Positions 1-8,562 of a DNA stretch of 64,000 bases are shown in pieces; position 1 is the stretch's first letter; each line of letters opens with the position of its first letter. The notes under the pieces are model-generated. The model made no database searches, was not told where the DNA came from, and saw only the letters and a list, made by a program, of their open reading frames with translations. The stretch spans positions 31,065-95,064 of the forward strand of contig DXCZ01000095.1 of assembly GCA_019115765.1 (NCBI GenBank). Reading direction: 5' to 3'. Both the position numbers and the translations under genes were made by a program. The DNA comes from Candidatus Mediterraneibacter stercoripullorum. Lineage in GTDB: Bacteria; Bacillota; Clostridia; Lachnospirales; Lachnospiraceae.

Positions 1-929
1 TTTTTCTCCGCACTGCCCTGATGTCCCATCTCGTCCGGAGCTTCGATATGTACATACACAAAATCAAATCCGTCTTCGGACAGTGCCGTAACAGCAGCCT
101 GCCCTTTTCCGGCATAGTTTGTATCCAGCCCTCCATTTGCTCCTTCGACGATGATATTATGCATACCGGCGCCAACAGCAATCCCCTTCAGGAGATCGAC
201 AGCCGAGATCATTGCTCCTTTCACACCGTTCTTCTCCTCAAAGGAAGTCAGTGCGGGACGGGTCCCCGCTCCCCAGAACCAGGCTGAATTAGCAGGATTC
301 TTTCCTTCTGCCCTGCGCTTCACATTAATCGGATGATCCTTCAGGATATCATAGCTCCTCTCCATCATCTCACGCAGGACCGGATCTCCCGGAAGATATT
401 CCCCGATCCTTTTTGTAAGAATATCATGGGGCGCAGTCAATTCTACAACGCTCCCGTTCTTCATGATCAGAAGATGTCTGTAACTCGTGCCCACATAGAA
501 CGTATATCCATCCCGTTCAAGCTTCTCCTTCAGAGCTTCGATAAGAACAGCAGCCTCTTCCGTACTGATCTCCCCTGAACTGTGATCAAGAATCCTCCGG
601 TCACTGTAGTTTTCCTCTTCCTCGGATAAGGTAACAAGATTACAGCGGAAAGATACATCCGATGCATCCATATCTGCCCCGATGCTCAGAGCCTCCAGAG
701 GGGAGCGACCGGAATAATATACCTCCGGATCATATCCGATCACGGACAGATTGGCAGTATCACTTCCCGGAGCCATTCCCTCCGGAACTGTCCGCACCAT
801 ACCGATCTCGGAAACTTTTGCCAGACGGTCCATATTCGGCGTCGCAGCGGCTTCAAGCGGCGTCTTTCCTTCCAGCTCGGGAAGCGGTTCATCCGCCATC
901 CCGTCACATAATATTACAATATACTTCAT
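1..929 (-). CDS. Phosphoglycerate-mutase-like protein, proposed homoserine kinase (C-terminus beyond window)
   Basis: The reading frame runs from an ATG at 929 (GGAAGG ribosome site just upstream) and leaves the window open. The start MKYIVILCDGMADEP and the GSDTANLSV segment are the metal-binding and catalytic-serine motifs of the archaeal-type cofactor-independent phosphoglycerate mutase family (alkaline-phosphatase fold); EAPDEMGHQG near the edge supplies further metal ligands. Members encoded next to homoserine dehydrogenase are known as a proposed homoserine kinase family, an assignment based on gene context. Here it lies directly downstream of hom on the same strand, which fits phosphorylation of homoserine for threonine synthesis. 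The alternative is a true phosphoglycerate mutase; sequence alone does not separate the two. Confidence 0.85.
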   Translation of the reverse strand, partial: MKYIVILCDGMADEPLPELEGKTPLEAAATPNMDRLAKVSEIGMVRTVPEGMAPGSDTANLSVIGYDPEVYYSGRSPLEALSIGADMDASDVSFRCNLVTLSEEEENYSDRRILDHSSGEISTEEAAVLIEALKEKLERDGYTFYVGTSYRHLLIMKNGSVVELTAPHDILTKRIGEYLPGDPVLREMMERSYDILKDHPINVKRRAEGKNPANSAWFWGAGTRPALTSFEEKNGVKGAMISAVDLLKGIAVGAGMHNIIVEGANGGLDTNYAGKGQAAVTALSEDGFDFVYVHIEAPDEMGHQGSAEK

Positions 930-957
930 CTCTTCTGCCTTCCCTGTGGTTTTCATT

Positions 958-996
958 CTGCGGCTGTCCGGATCATTCTCGGGCCGGAAGCCGCAG
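958..996. other. Intergenic hairpin between hom and the proposed homoserine kinase
   Basis: CTGCGGCT at 958-965 pairs with AGCCGCAG at 989-996, and an inner TCCGG/CCGGA pair extends the stem. There is no T tract on the minus strand, so it looks more like an mRNA processing or stability element between two co-transcribed genes than a terminator. Confidence 0.4.
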
Positions 997-1034
997 TATA
1001 TATATATCCTGACCGACATCTGATCGGGCAGATA

Positions 1035-2252
1035 TCAGTCTTCCACACGTATCATATGAATAATATCCGCGAACTTTTCCGCATTTGTCTGATATTCTCT
1101 CTCTGACATCACACTGGTCACAAACCCGAACTCATCGTTCAGCTCAGGAACACTGACAACACGGACCTGACCAAATGCAGCCTCTATTTCCTGCTTACGT
1201 TCCTCCGCATTTCCCTTCATACGCACAAAGAAGCGCTTGCAAGTATCCTCAATCGGAAGCAGAGTCAGCTTTTCCTCATCCCACATTGTCATGATATTTC
1301 TGTGGAGATGCTTCGCTTCATCCACCACATCGGCAACTACCGCACTTGCAGTAGGCAGCTTTCCTGCCCCGCTTCCATAGAACATGGCATCCCCTAATAC
1401 ATTACCGTTTACAAAGACCGCATTGAACACTCCATTTACGTTGTACAGAGGATGCTCCCTTCCCAGAAGCGCCGGAGCCACGATAGCGTGAAGATGATCT
1501 TCATGACGTTTACTTGAAGCAAGAAGCTTGATCGTCATATCCATGGCTTTTGCATACATCATGTCCTTCTTCGTGATCTTAGTGATTCCCTCTGTATAAA
1601 TATCCTCGAAGTCCACCTGCTGTCCGGAGATCAGGGAAGAAAGGATCGCGATCTTCCTGCATGCGTCATATCCTTCCACATCTGCTTCCGGATTGCGCTC
1701 CGCATAGCCGTTATCCTGAGCTTCCTTCAGCACTTCATCATAATCTGCCCCCTCATAGAACATCTTTGTGAGCATATAGTTTGTCGTTCCATTGAGGATT
1801 CCTGTGATTTCCTCGATCTCATCAGCTGTAATACAGGAGTTCAGAGCCCGGATGATCGGGATCCCGCCGCCCACACTTGCCTCGAACAGAAAATTAATGT
1901 CCCTGTCCCTGGCTATGGACAGCAGCTCAGCTCCGTGTTTCGCAACAAGCGCCTTATTGGAAGTTGCCACACTCTTGCCGGCTTCCAGGCACCTCTTTAC
2001 AAATGTATAGGCCGGTTCGATGCCTCCCATGACCTCTACTACAATCTGTATTTCCGGATCGTTGATGATCACGTCCACGTCATGGACGATCTTCTCCTGG
2101 ATCGGATCCCCGGGGAAATCCCGGATATCCAGTACATATTTTACATTGATCTCATCGCCTGCACGCTTATTGATAATGGCACCGTTTGTATTGATCACTT
2201 CCACTACTCCGGATCCTACTGTGCCGTATCCCATTACCGCTATATTAACCAT
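1035..2252 (-). CDS. hom: Homoserine dehydrogenase
   Basis: A 405-residue NAD(P)-dependent enzyme reducing aspartate semialdehyde to homoserine, the branch point to threonine and methionine. The N-terminal Rossmann motif GYGTVGSG (residues 8-15), the central NGTTNYML segment and the FYGSGAGKLPTASAV catalytic stretch are intact, and about 75 C-terminal residues look like the regulatory ACT domain. An ATG nine codons further upstream exists, but the start at 2252 has AGGAAG ideally placed and gives the conserved MVNIAVMG start. It overlaps the end of prfB by 8 nt, so its ribosome site lies inside prfB and translation is probably coupled. The proposed homoserine kinase follows. Confidence 0.95.
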   Translation of the reverse strand: MVNIAVMGYGTVGSGVVEVINTNGAIINKRAGDEINVKYVLDIRDFPGDPIQEKIVHDVDVIINDPEIQIVVEVMGGIEPAYTFVKRCLEAGKSVATSNKALVAKHGAELLSIARDRDINFLFEASVGGGIPIIRALNSCITADEIEEITGILNGTTNYMLTKMFYEGADYDEVLKEAQDNGYAERNPEADVEGYDACRKIAILSSLISGQQVDFEDIYTEGITKITKKDMMYAKAMDMTIKLLASSKRHEDHLHAIVAPALLGREHPLYNVNGVFNAVFVNGNVLGDAMFYGSGAGKLPTASAVVADVVDEAKHLHRNIMTMWDEEKLTLLPIEDTCKRFFVRMKGNAEERKQEIEAAFGQVRVVSVPELNDEFGFVTSVMSEREYQTNAEKFADIIHMIRVED

Positions 2253-3373
2253 TGCTTCTTCCTTTCTGTACTTCTGCATCCATGCTTAAATATGCGTTGA
2301 TAAACGGATCGATATTGCCGTCCATCACACTGTTCACATTACTGATCTCAGCATTCGTCCTGTGATCTTTTACCATCGTATACGGCTGCATGACATATGA
2401 CCGGATCTGATTTCCGAAATTGATGTCCTTTACCTCGCCGCGGATATCAGACATTTTTTCTGCCTGCTCCTGCTGCTTCATCAGATACAGCTTGGATTTG
2501 AGCATCTGCATCGCTTTGTCCTTGTTCATATGCTGAGAACGCTCATTCTGACACTGCACCACGATTCCGGTAGGAAGATGGGTAATACGCACTGCAGACG
2601 AAGTCTTATTGATATGCTGTCCGCCTGCGCCGCTGGACCGGTAAGTATCAATCTTCAGATCGTCATCATTAATCTCGATGTCAATATCTTCTTCAATGTC
2701 CGGGATCACATCACAGGATGCAAAAGACGTCTGCCGTTTTCCCGCCGCATTAAACGGGGAAATCCTGACAAGTCTGTGAACTCCCTTTTCCGAGCGCAGA
2801 TAACCATATGCGTTTTCTCCTGCCACCTCGAAGGTCACGCCTTTGATACCGGCCACATCTCCTTCCAGATAGTCCAGCATCTCAACGGAAAATCCTTTTT
2901 TCTCTGCCCATCTCGTATACATACGGTACAGCATGTTGGTCCAGTCGCATGCTTCTGTCCCGCCCGCACCGGCGTGGAGAGTAACAATAGCATTGTCCTT
3001 GTCATAAGGTCCGATCAGAAGAGTTCCGATCCGCAGTTCTTCAAAAGACTCCTCAAACTGTTCTAGTTCTTCTTCAATTCCTTTGACCGTATCTTCATCC
3101 GCCTCTTCTTCACTCATCTCGATAAGAAGCATCATGTCATCATAATCAGAGTACAGTTTCTCGATCTGTTTTACAGAGTCCTGCAGACTCTTCAATTCTT
3201 TCATGACCTGCTGGGAAACCTCCGGTTCATCCCAGAATCCCGGTTCCTCCAGCCTTTTTTCAAGTTCTTCGATCCTTAACTTCTTTGAAGCCAGGTCAAA
3301 GTGAATCCCTCAAATCTTTCAGCGGTTCTTCATAAGCGCCCAGTCTGGACTTTAATTCATCTAATAAAACCAC
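2245..3373 (-). CDS. prfB: Peptide chain release factor 2, with programmed +1 frameshift
   Basis: RF2 (about 375 residues) terminates translation at UGA and UAA. The GTG start at 3373 follows AGAGGTGATT. After 25 sense codons the frame reads CTT TGA C (3301-3295) with an upstream GAGGG acting as internal Shine-Dalgarno; a +1 slip on CTT continues as Asp-Leu-Ala-Ser into the long downstream frame. This is the classic RF2 autoregulatory site: low RF2 favours frameshifting. The codon-recognition tripeptide SPF and the GGQ peptidyl-hydrolysis motif (SSGAGGQHINKT) are present. A naive caller would report only the part starting at 3204. It lies between secA and hom and overlaps hom by 8 nt. Confidence 0.96.
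3295..3310 (-). promoter_or_regulatory. RF2 programmed +1 frameshift site
   Basis: On the minus strand the sequence reads AGGGATTCACTTTGAC. The in-frame TGA occupies 3298-3296; the slip codon is CTT at 3301-3299 and the new frame resumes with GAC at 3297. The frame after the shift is open to the prfB stop. This matches the conserved bacterial RF2 slip signal (CUU UGA C with upstream AGGG). Confidence 0.95.
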
Positions 3374-3411
3374 CTTAATCACCTCTTTCAGAAAATTTTA
3401 TATTATATTTT

Positions 3412-3444
3412 CAGACTGATCTGCCGCAGAAGCATCTCAGTCTG
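3412..3444. terminator. Hairpin between secA and prfB
   Basis: CAGACTGA at 3412-3419 pairs with TCAGTCTG at 3437-3444. The T-rich side (ATTTTCCTTTT) lies on the plus strand, opposite to gene direction, so termination of secA transcripts is uncertain. The 14-mer GATCTGCCGCAGAA at 3418-3431 recurs in the hairpin at 7125-7170. Confidence 0.4.
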
Positions 3445-3480
3445 ATTTTCCTTTTCAACAGAAAGCCGGCCTGATCCTGA

Positions 3481-6060
3481 TCAGACTGCTTTCTTCCTTC
3501 CGCAGCACTGCTTGTATTTCTTGCCGCTGCCGCATGGACAGGGATCGTTAGGATAGATTTTCTTGTCCTGTCGCTTCTTTGGCGCGCGGACAGCGCTGTC
3601 ATCCTTGTTGGTTCCGGTAACCTTTGCTACTTCCTCACGCTCAACCTTCTGCTCCACACGGATATGGAACAGGGTACGGATCGTAGACTCGGCGATTGCA
3701 TTGGTCATGGCGCCGAACATATCGTATCCCATCATCTTATACTCTACAAGCGGATCTCTCTGGCCATATGCCTGGAGACCGATTCCCTGACGGAGCTGCT
3801 CCATATCGTCAATATGATCCATCCATCTGGCGTCGATTACCTTCAGAAGAACGACACGTTCTACTTCTCTGATCTGTTCTGCCTCCGGGAACTCTGCCTC
3901 TTTCGCCTCATAGGCTTTGACAGCCCTCTCTTTCAGAAGGTGTTTGAGCTCTTTCTGACGCATGTCAGAGCACTCTTCCACAGTAGGCAGCTCCAGCTGC
4001 GGAATCACATTATGAAGGTTCACGTCAAGTCCCTTGAGATCCCACTCATCAGACTCTGCTTCCGGTGAAGCAAAACGATCCGTCAGATTCTCCACATATT
4101 CTGTGATCATATTATAGATCGTGTCACGCATGCTCTCGCCGTCAAGCACACGTCTGCGCTCTCCATATATGATCTCTCTCTGCTCATTCATTACCTGATC
4201 ATATTCCAGCAGGTTCTTACGAATACCGAAGTTGTTGTTTTCCAGTTTCTTCTGAGCTTTCTCTATAGCGCTTGAAAGCATCTTATGCTCGATCTGCTCT
4301 CCGTCTTCTACTCCCAGAGTATTGAATACTCCCATCAGACGTTCGGAGCCGAACAGTCTGAGGAGGTCATCCTCCAGAGAAATATAGAATCTTGACTCAC
4401 CAGGATCTCCCTGACGACCGGAACGGCCGCGGAGCTGGTTGTCAATACGGCGGGACTCATGACGCTCTGTACCAATGATCTTCAGACCGCCGGCTGCTCT
4501 TGCGTCATCATCCAGCTTGATGTCTGTACCACGTCCGGCCATGTTCGTCGCAATGGTCACAGCGCCATGGACACCTGCGTCCGCAACAATCTCCGCCTCA
4601 AGTTCATGGTACTTCGCATTCAGGACATTATGCTTGATGCCTTCCTTTTTCAGCATCTTGCTGAGCAGTTCAGAGACTTCGATCGTAATGGTTCCCACCA
4701 GCACCGGCTGTCCGGTAGCGTGGGCTTCTTTTACCGCCTTAACGACCGCCTCGTATTTTTCTCTCTTTGTCTTATATACAGCATCTTCCAGGTCAACTCT
4801 CTGTACAGGAACATTCGTCGGAATCTCAACCACGTCCATGCCATAAATGTCGCGAAACTCCTTTTCCTCAGTGAGAGCTGTACCGGTCATACCACTCTTC
4901 TTATCGAATTTATTGAACAGGTTCTGGAATGTGATCGTAGCAAGCGTCTTACTCTCCCGGCGTACTTTCACATGCTCTTTTGCCTCGATTGCCTGATGCA
5001 GTCCGTCTGAATAGCGCCGGCCCGGCATGATACGTCCTGTAAATTCATCAACGATCATAACCTCGCCTTCCGGTGTTACCACATAATCCTGATCCCGGAA
5101 CATAAGATTATGTGCCCGAAGAGCAAGAATGATATTATGCTGTATCTCGAGATTTTCCGGATCGGCAAGATTTTCAATATGAAAGAACTTCTCAACCTTT
5201 TTCACGCCGTCTTCTGTCAGGTTAACCGCTTTTTCCTTCTCATTTACGATAAAGTCGCCGGTCTCTTCGATCTCTTCGCCCATGATGGCATTCATCTTTG
5301 AGAATTCACCACTGGCTTCACCACGCTCCAGCTGTCGTGCCAGAATATCGCATGCCTCATAGAGACTGGTTGATTTGCCGCTCTGACCGGAGATGATCAG
5401 CGGAGTCCGAGCCTCGTCGATCAGAACAGAGTCAACCTCATCGATAATAGCAAAATGAAGTCCTCTCTGGACAAGCTGCTCTTTATATATGACCATATTA
5501 TCACGCAGGTAATCAAAGCCAAGTTCGTTGTTTGTTACATATGTGATATCACAGTTATATGCCGCACGACGTTCATCATTATCCATACTGTTCAGCACAA
5601 CGCCTACGGTAAGTCCGAGGAATTCATGAACCTTTCCCATCCATTCCGCGTCACGCTTTGCCAGATAGTCATTGACGGTAACAATGTGGACTCCCTTACC
5701 TTCCAGTGCGTTCAAGTATGCTGGAAGTGTAGACACAAGCGTCTTTCCTTCTCCTGTCTTCATCTCAGCAATACGCCCCTGATGAAGAACGACTCCGCCA
5801 ATCAGCTGCACCCGGTAATGACGCATGCCAATGCTTCGAAACGCTCCTTCACGTACAACCGCATATGCCTCTGGCAGGATATCATCCAGAGTCTCTCCTT
5901 CTTTCAGGCGTTCTTTAAATTCTCTTGTTTTCCCCCTGAGTTCCTCATCGGACAGCGCCTTCATCTCCGGCTCCAGCGCCTCGATCTGGTCGATCACCGG
6001 ACGAATACGCTTCAGCTCGTTCTCACTGTGGGTGCCGAAAATCTTCTCTATTATACCCAT
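3481..6060 (-). CDS. secA: Preprotein translocase ATPase SecA
   Basis: A full-length 859-residue SecA motor that drives unfolded preproteins through SecYEG at the cytoplasmic membrane. Walker A is MKTGEGKT (about 100-107); the DEAD-like Walker B ([15 protein letters not shown]), the preprotein cross-linking region, the second nucleotide fold with AGRGTD and [11 protein letters not shown], and the C-terminal zinc motif [14 protein letters not shown] (about 840-853) are all intact. The start has AAGGAG about 11 nt upstream. prfB follows after a hairpin, an order common in Firmicutes. Confidence 0.98.
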   Translation of the reverse strand: MGIIEKIFGTHSENELKRIRPVIDQIEALEPEMKALSDEELRGKTREFKERLKEGETLDDILPEAYAVVREGAFRSIGMRHYRVQLIGGVVLHQGRIAEMKTGEGKTLVSTLPAYLNALEGKGVHIVTVNDYLAKRDAEWMGKVHEFLGLTVGVVLNSMDNDERRAAYNCDITYVTNNELGFDYLRDNMVIYKEQLVQRGLHFAIIDEVDSVLIDEARTPLIISGQSGKSTSLYEACDILARQLERGEASGEFSKMNAIMGEEIEETGDFIVNEKEKAVNLTEDGVKKVEKFFHIENLADPENLEIQHNIILALRAHNLMFRDQDYVVTPEGEVMIVDEFTGRIMPGRRYSDGLHQAIEAKEHVKVRRESKTLATITFQNLFNKFDKKSGMTGTALTEEKEFRDIYGMDVVEIPTNVPVQRVDLEDAVYKTKREKYEAVVKAVKEAHATGQPVLVGTITIEVSELLSKMLKKEGIKHNVLNAKYHELEAEIVADAGVHGAVTIATNMAGRGTDIKLDDDARAAGGLKIIGTERHESRRIDNQLRGRSGRQGDPGESRFYISLEDDLLRLFGSERLMGVFNTLGVEDGEQIEHKMLSSAIEKAQKKLENNNFGIRKNLLEYDQVMNEQREIIYGERRRVLDGESMRDTIYNMITEYVENLTDRFASPEAESDEWDLKGLDVNLHNVIPQLELPTVEECSDMRQKELKHLLKERAVKAYEAKEAEFPEAEQIREVERVVLLKVIDARWMDHIDDMEQLRQGIGLQAYGQRDPLVEYKMMGYDMFGAMTNAIAESTIRTLFHIRVEQKVEREEVAKVTGTNKDDSAVRAPKKRQDKKIYPNDPCPCGSGKKYKQCCGRKKAV

Positions 6061-6093
6061 TTTCCGTAACTAACTCCTTAAAATAAATTTGAC

Positions 6094-6122
6094 ATTACAG
6101 TACAGCGGACAGCTGCTTTCAA
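6094..6122 (-). promoter_or_regulatory. Candidate secA promoter
   Basis: On the minus strand TTGAAA (6122-6117) and TGTAAT (6099-6094) are separated by 17 nt, about 35 nt before the secA start. A second candidate pair, TTGAAT-N17-TAGAAT, lies further upstream in the same 265-bp gap. Assigned from sigma-70 consensus similarity only. Confidence 0.45.
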
Positions 6123-6246
6123 CAAATACTACACATCCACTGTTCCGATTTCAGATGCCACTCCGTTTTCCATTCTAACACTAACTCTGTCTCAATTCAA
6201 CCAGTTCATAACTTGTTAACAAATCAAGGTTGCAGTTCACACTGTA

Positions 6247-6323
6247 CTCAGGAAAAGGAGAACGCAGCGTCATGCTTGCATGTAAGAGGCATTCTCCTTT
6301 TCCTGAGGGCGAGTAAAACTCGC
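6247..6323. terminator. Strong hairpins downstream of hisA
   Basis: CTCAGGAAAAGGAGAA at 6247-6262 pairs perfectly over 16 bp with 6292-6307; the loop contains a further small palindrome around CATGCTTGCATG. A second small hairpin, GCGAGT/ACTCGC (6309-6323), touches the hisA stop. No clear U tract follows on the minus strand. It probably ends hisA transcription or protects the 3' end. Confidence 0.5.
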
Positions 6324-6325
6324 AA

Positions 6326-7099
6326 CTACCGCATATCCTTTATTTTTTCATAGGGAATGTTGCCTCCGAACAGGTCAAGGGCGCTTCCAATGGTAAAGTC
6401 CAGTCTGCCTCTGCTTACATTACGGAACTGCTCCAGGTCATCCAGGGAGCCGATTCCTCCTGCGTATGTAACCGGGATCTGATCCCATTCCGAAAGCATA
6501 CGCACGAGTTCTGTTTCCATTCCAGATCTCTTTCCTTCCACGTCCACCCCATGGACCAGAAATTCGTCGCAGTATCCGGCAAGCCTGTTCAAAACTTCAT
6601 GTGTCAGCCGCATATCCGTAAACTTCTGCCACCGGTCGGTTACTACATAATAATGCCCGTCTTCTTTTTTACGGCAACTCAGATCCAGGACCACATGTTC
6701 TTTTCCGGCACGATCAGCCAGGGCCTCCAGATTTTCTTCGTGAAATACTCCATTCTGGAATACATAGGATGTCACGATCACATGACTTGCGCCTGCTGCC
6801 AGATATTCCTTTGCATTGTCGGCAGTAACGCCGCCGCCTGCCTGCAGTCCGCCTGGATATGTATGCAGTGCATCCAGAGCCTGCTGCCTGGTACGCCCGT
6901 AATATTCTGAATCCCTGGAATTCAGCATGATCACATGTCCGCCTTTCAGTCTGTCTTTCCTGTACAGTTCTGCATAGAAAGAAGCGCCCAGTTCCGATGA
7001 AAAATTAGTCTTTGCCTTATTGCCTTCGTCTTTCAGGCTTCCTCCTACGATCTGCTTTACCTTTCCATTATGTATATCGATACAGGGTCTGAATCTCAT
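6326..7099 (-). CDS. hisA: ProFAR isomerase HisA, eukaryotic type
   Basis: A 257-residue TIM-barrel enzyme catalysing the Amadori rearrangement of ProFAR to PRFAR in histidine synthesis. The predicted catalytic aspartates are Asp8 (CIDIHNGK) and Asp187 (LVHGVDVEGKRSG). The insertion-bearing sequence (VGGSLKDEGNKAKTNF, MLNSRDSEYYGRT, LQAGGGVTADNA) resembles the yeast HIS6-like subfamily rather than ordinary bacterial HisA, with which TrpA/PriA-type enzymes are usually compared. No other his gene lies in the window, so it is an orphan outside a his operon. It follows the lipoprotein gene and a long hairpin. Confidence 0.9.
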   Translation of the reverse strand: MRFRPCIDIHNGKVKQIVGGSLKDEGNKAKTNFSSELGASFYAELYRKDRLKGGHVIMLNSRDSEYYGRTRQQALDALHTYPGGLQAGGGVTADNAKEYLAAGASHVIVTSYVFQNGVFHEENLEALADRAGKEHVVLDLSCRKKEDGHYYVVTDRWQKFTDMRLTHEVLNRLAGYCDEFLVHGVDVEGKRSGMETELVRMLSEWDQIPVTYAGGIGSLDDLEQFRNVSRGRLDFTIGSALDLFGGNIPYEKIKDMR

Positions 7100-7124
7100 A
7101 CTCTCTTCCTCCGTCTCATGACCC

Positions 7125-7170
7125 AGATCTGCCGCAGAACCGGTCAGACTCCCGGTTCTGCGGCAGATCT
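7125..7170. terminator. 19-bp perfect hairpin between lipoprotein gene and hisA
   Basis: AGATCTGCCGCAGAACCGG (7125-7143) pairs with its exact complement at 7152-7170 across an 8-nt loop. The T-rich tail (TTTTCC) is on the plus strand; on the minus strand the stem is preceded by A-rich sequence. It probably terminates the lipoprotein gene, perhaps in both directions. It shares GATCTGCCGCAGAA with the hairpin after secA. Confidence 0.5.
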
Positions 7171-7203
7171 TTTCCTATCTTGCTTTTTTCATAACCATTT
7201 CAT

Positions 7204-7569
7204 TTATCGATTTGTATTATCCGTATCCTTCTGTACCCCGTTGTCTTCGGTCAGATCATCTGCTGCCTTATCGACTCCGTCTGTCACGTCATCAGTCAGG
7301 TTGTCAACTCCGTCTGTAATATCATCCGTCACATTATCAACTCCATCCGTCACGTCATCGACTGCATCATCAAGGACTCCGTTCCCCTCTGTAGCGTCAT
7401 TCATATTGGGATCGTTTTTATTGGTCCCATCCATTGTCGATGAATCTCCACTCTGTCCGGACTGATCTGCGCCGTTATCCGCCTGATCCCTGCTGCTGCA
7501 TCCTGTAGAGCCCAGCAGTACGAAGGCACAGGTAAGCAATAGCAGAAAATGTTTCATTTTCTTCAGCAT
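7204..7569 (-). CDS. Small Asp-rich lipoprotein with 11-residue repeats
   Basis: A 121-residue protein of unknown function. Residues 1-24 form a lipoprotein signal (KK, hydrophobic core, lipobox LGSTGC with the lipidated Cys24), so it should be anchored on the outer face of the membrane. A low-complexity Asp/Asn/Gly linker is followed by three near-identical 11-residue units of the form DDVTDGVDNVT (about residues 71-103), giving a highly acidic domain. Eleven-residue periodicity occurs in amphipathic helical repeat proteins, but the many Asp and Gly residues leave the fold open. The start at 7569 is preceded by AAAGGGAG about 11 nt away. No named family recognised. Confidence 0.8.
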   Translation of the reverse strand: MLKKMKHFLLLLTCAFVLLGSTGCSSRDQADNGADQSGQSGDSSTMDGTNKNDPNMNDATEGNGVLDDAVDDVTDGVDNVTDDITDGVDNLTDDVTDGVDKAADDLTEDNGVQKDTDNTNR

Positions 7570-7656
7570 AATATCTGTATCTCCCTTTCCATAAATATTG
7601 TTGTATTCATACTATCTGCATATTTCCAATATTTATTCAGGAAAATAATTCTATTA

Positions 7657-8508
7657 TCAGTCTGTTGCTTTTGACCTCAGCTTCTCCATAGCCCTTGCCT
7701 CTATCTGCCGCACACGTTCTCTCGTGACACCAAGCATCTCACCGATCTCTTCCAGGGTATGTGTCTGGCCGTCTTCCAGACCGTAGCGCAGACGGATCAC
7801 ATTCTGCTCCCTCTCGTTGAGAGAATTAAGCAGGTCACTGACCTCCTCTTTCTGCGCGATCATATTAAGAGCCTCGTCCGGTGTTGCTTCGGATTTATCC
7901 TCCACCATGTCTCCCAGGATGTTTTCGCCGTCCTCGCCCACCGGAGTTTCCAGCGATACCGGATTCTGAAGATATGTCAGGATGTCTTTTACTTCGTCGA
8001 CATTTTTATCTTTCAGTTTTTCGGCGATCTCCTCCGGCATCGGATCTCTCCCGAGGATCTGCTGCAGTTCTTTCTGTGCCTTCTGCACTCTCTTCATATT
8101 CTCAGCCACATGGACCGGCACACGGATTTCCCTGGACTGCTGGTCGACCGCTCTCTGCATGGCCTCCCTGATCCACCACGCGGCATAAGTGGAGAACCTG
8201 TTTTCCTTCGTATAATCGTACTTCTCCGCCGCACGCATCAGCCCCATATTTCCTTCCTGGATCAGGTCGAGGAAAGGAACACCTCTTCCTGTATAATGTT
8301 TGGCAAGAGAAACCACAAGGCGGAGATTGCCTTCTGCAAGCCGTTGTCTGGCTTCCTCATCTCCCTGTGAACTTCTGCGTCCCAGCTCTTTTTCTTCTTC
8401 CGCGTCAAGCAGCGGTATGCAGCCGATCTCCCGGAGATATATTTTCAACGGTTCTGTAGCCTCTGTCCCCTCCGGTATCTTCAGTTCTCTTTCAGTATCC
8501 TGACTCAT
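7657..8508 (-). CDS. RNA polymerase sigma-70 family factor (RpoD-like, no region 1.1)
   Basis: 283 residues containing sigma region 1.2 ([16 protein letters not shown]), the full region 2 core-binding and -10 recognition block ([27 protein letters not shown]... [13 protein letters not shown]), region 3 and the region 4 helix-turn-helix ([27 protein letters not shown]). The whole is shorter than typical clostridial SigA (about 360-380), lacks the N-terminal region, and has no dnaG beside it, where the housekeeping factor usually sits. It is therefore more likely a group 2 paralogue than the primary sigma factor, though its -10 and -35 reading surfaces look like RpoD. GGGAGG precedes the ATG. 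Confidence 0.88.
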   Translation of the reverse strand: MSQDTERELKIPEGTEATEPLKIYLREIGCIPLLDAEEEKELGRRSSQGDEEARQRLAEGNLRLVVSLAKHYTGRGVPFLDLIQEGNMGLMRAAEKYDYTKENRFSTYAAWWIREAMQRAVDQQSREIRVPVHVAENMKRVQKAQKELQQILGRDPMPEEIAEKLKDKNVDEVKDILTYLQNPVSLETPVGEDGENILGDMVEDKSEATPDEALNMIAQKEEVSDLLNSLNEREQNVIRLRYGLEDGQTHTLEEIGEMLGVTRERVRQIEARAMEKLRSKATD

Positions 8509-8562
8509 ATATGCCTCCCTTTTTTGCTTTTTTCAGGTTGTACCGCTGCTTCACGCAGCCCG

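Noticed and set aside
2253..2279. Longer hom starting nine codons upstream
   Set aside because: Those codons are the end of prfB in another frame; AGGAAG points to the ATG at 2252.
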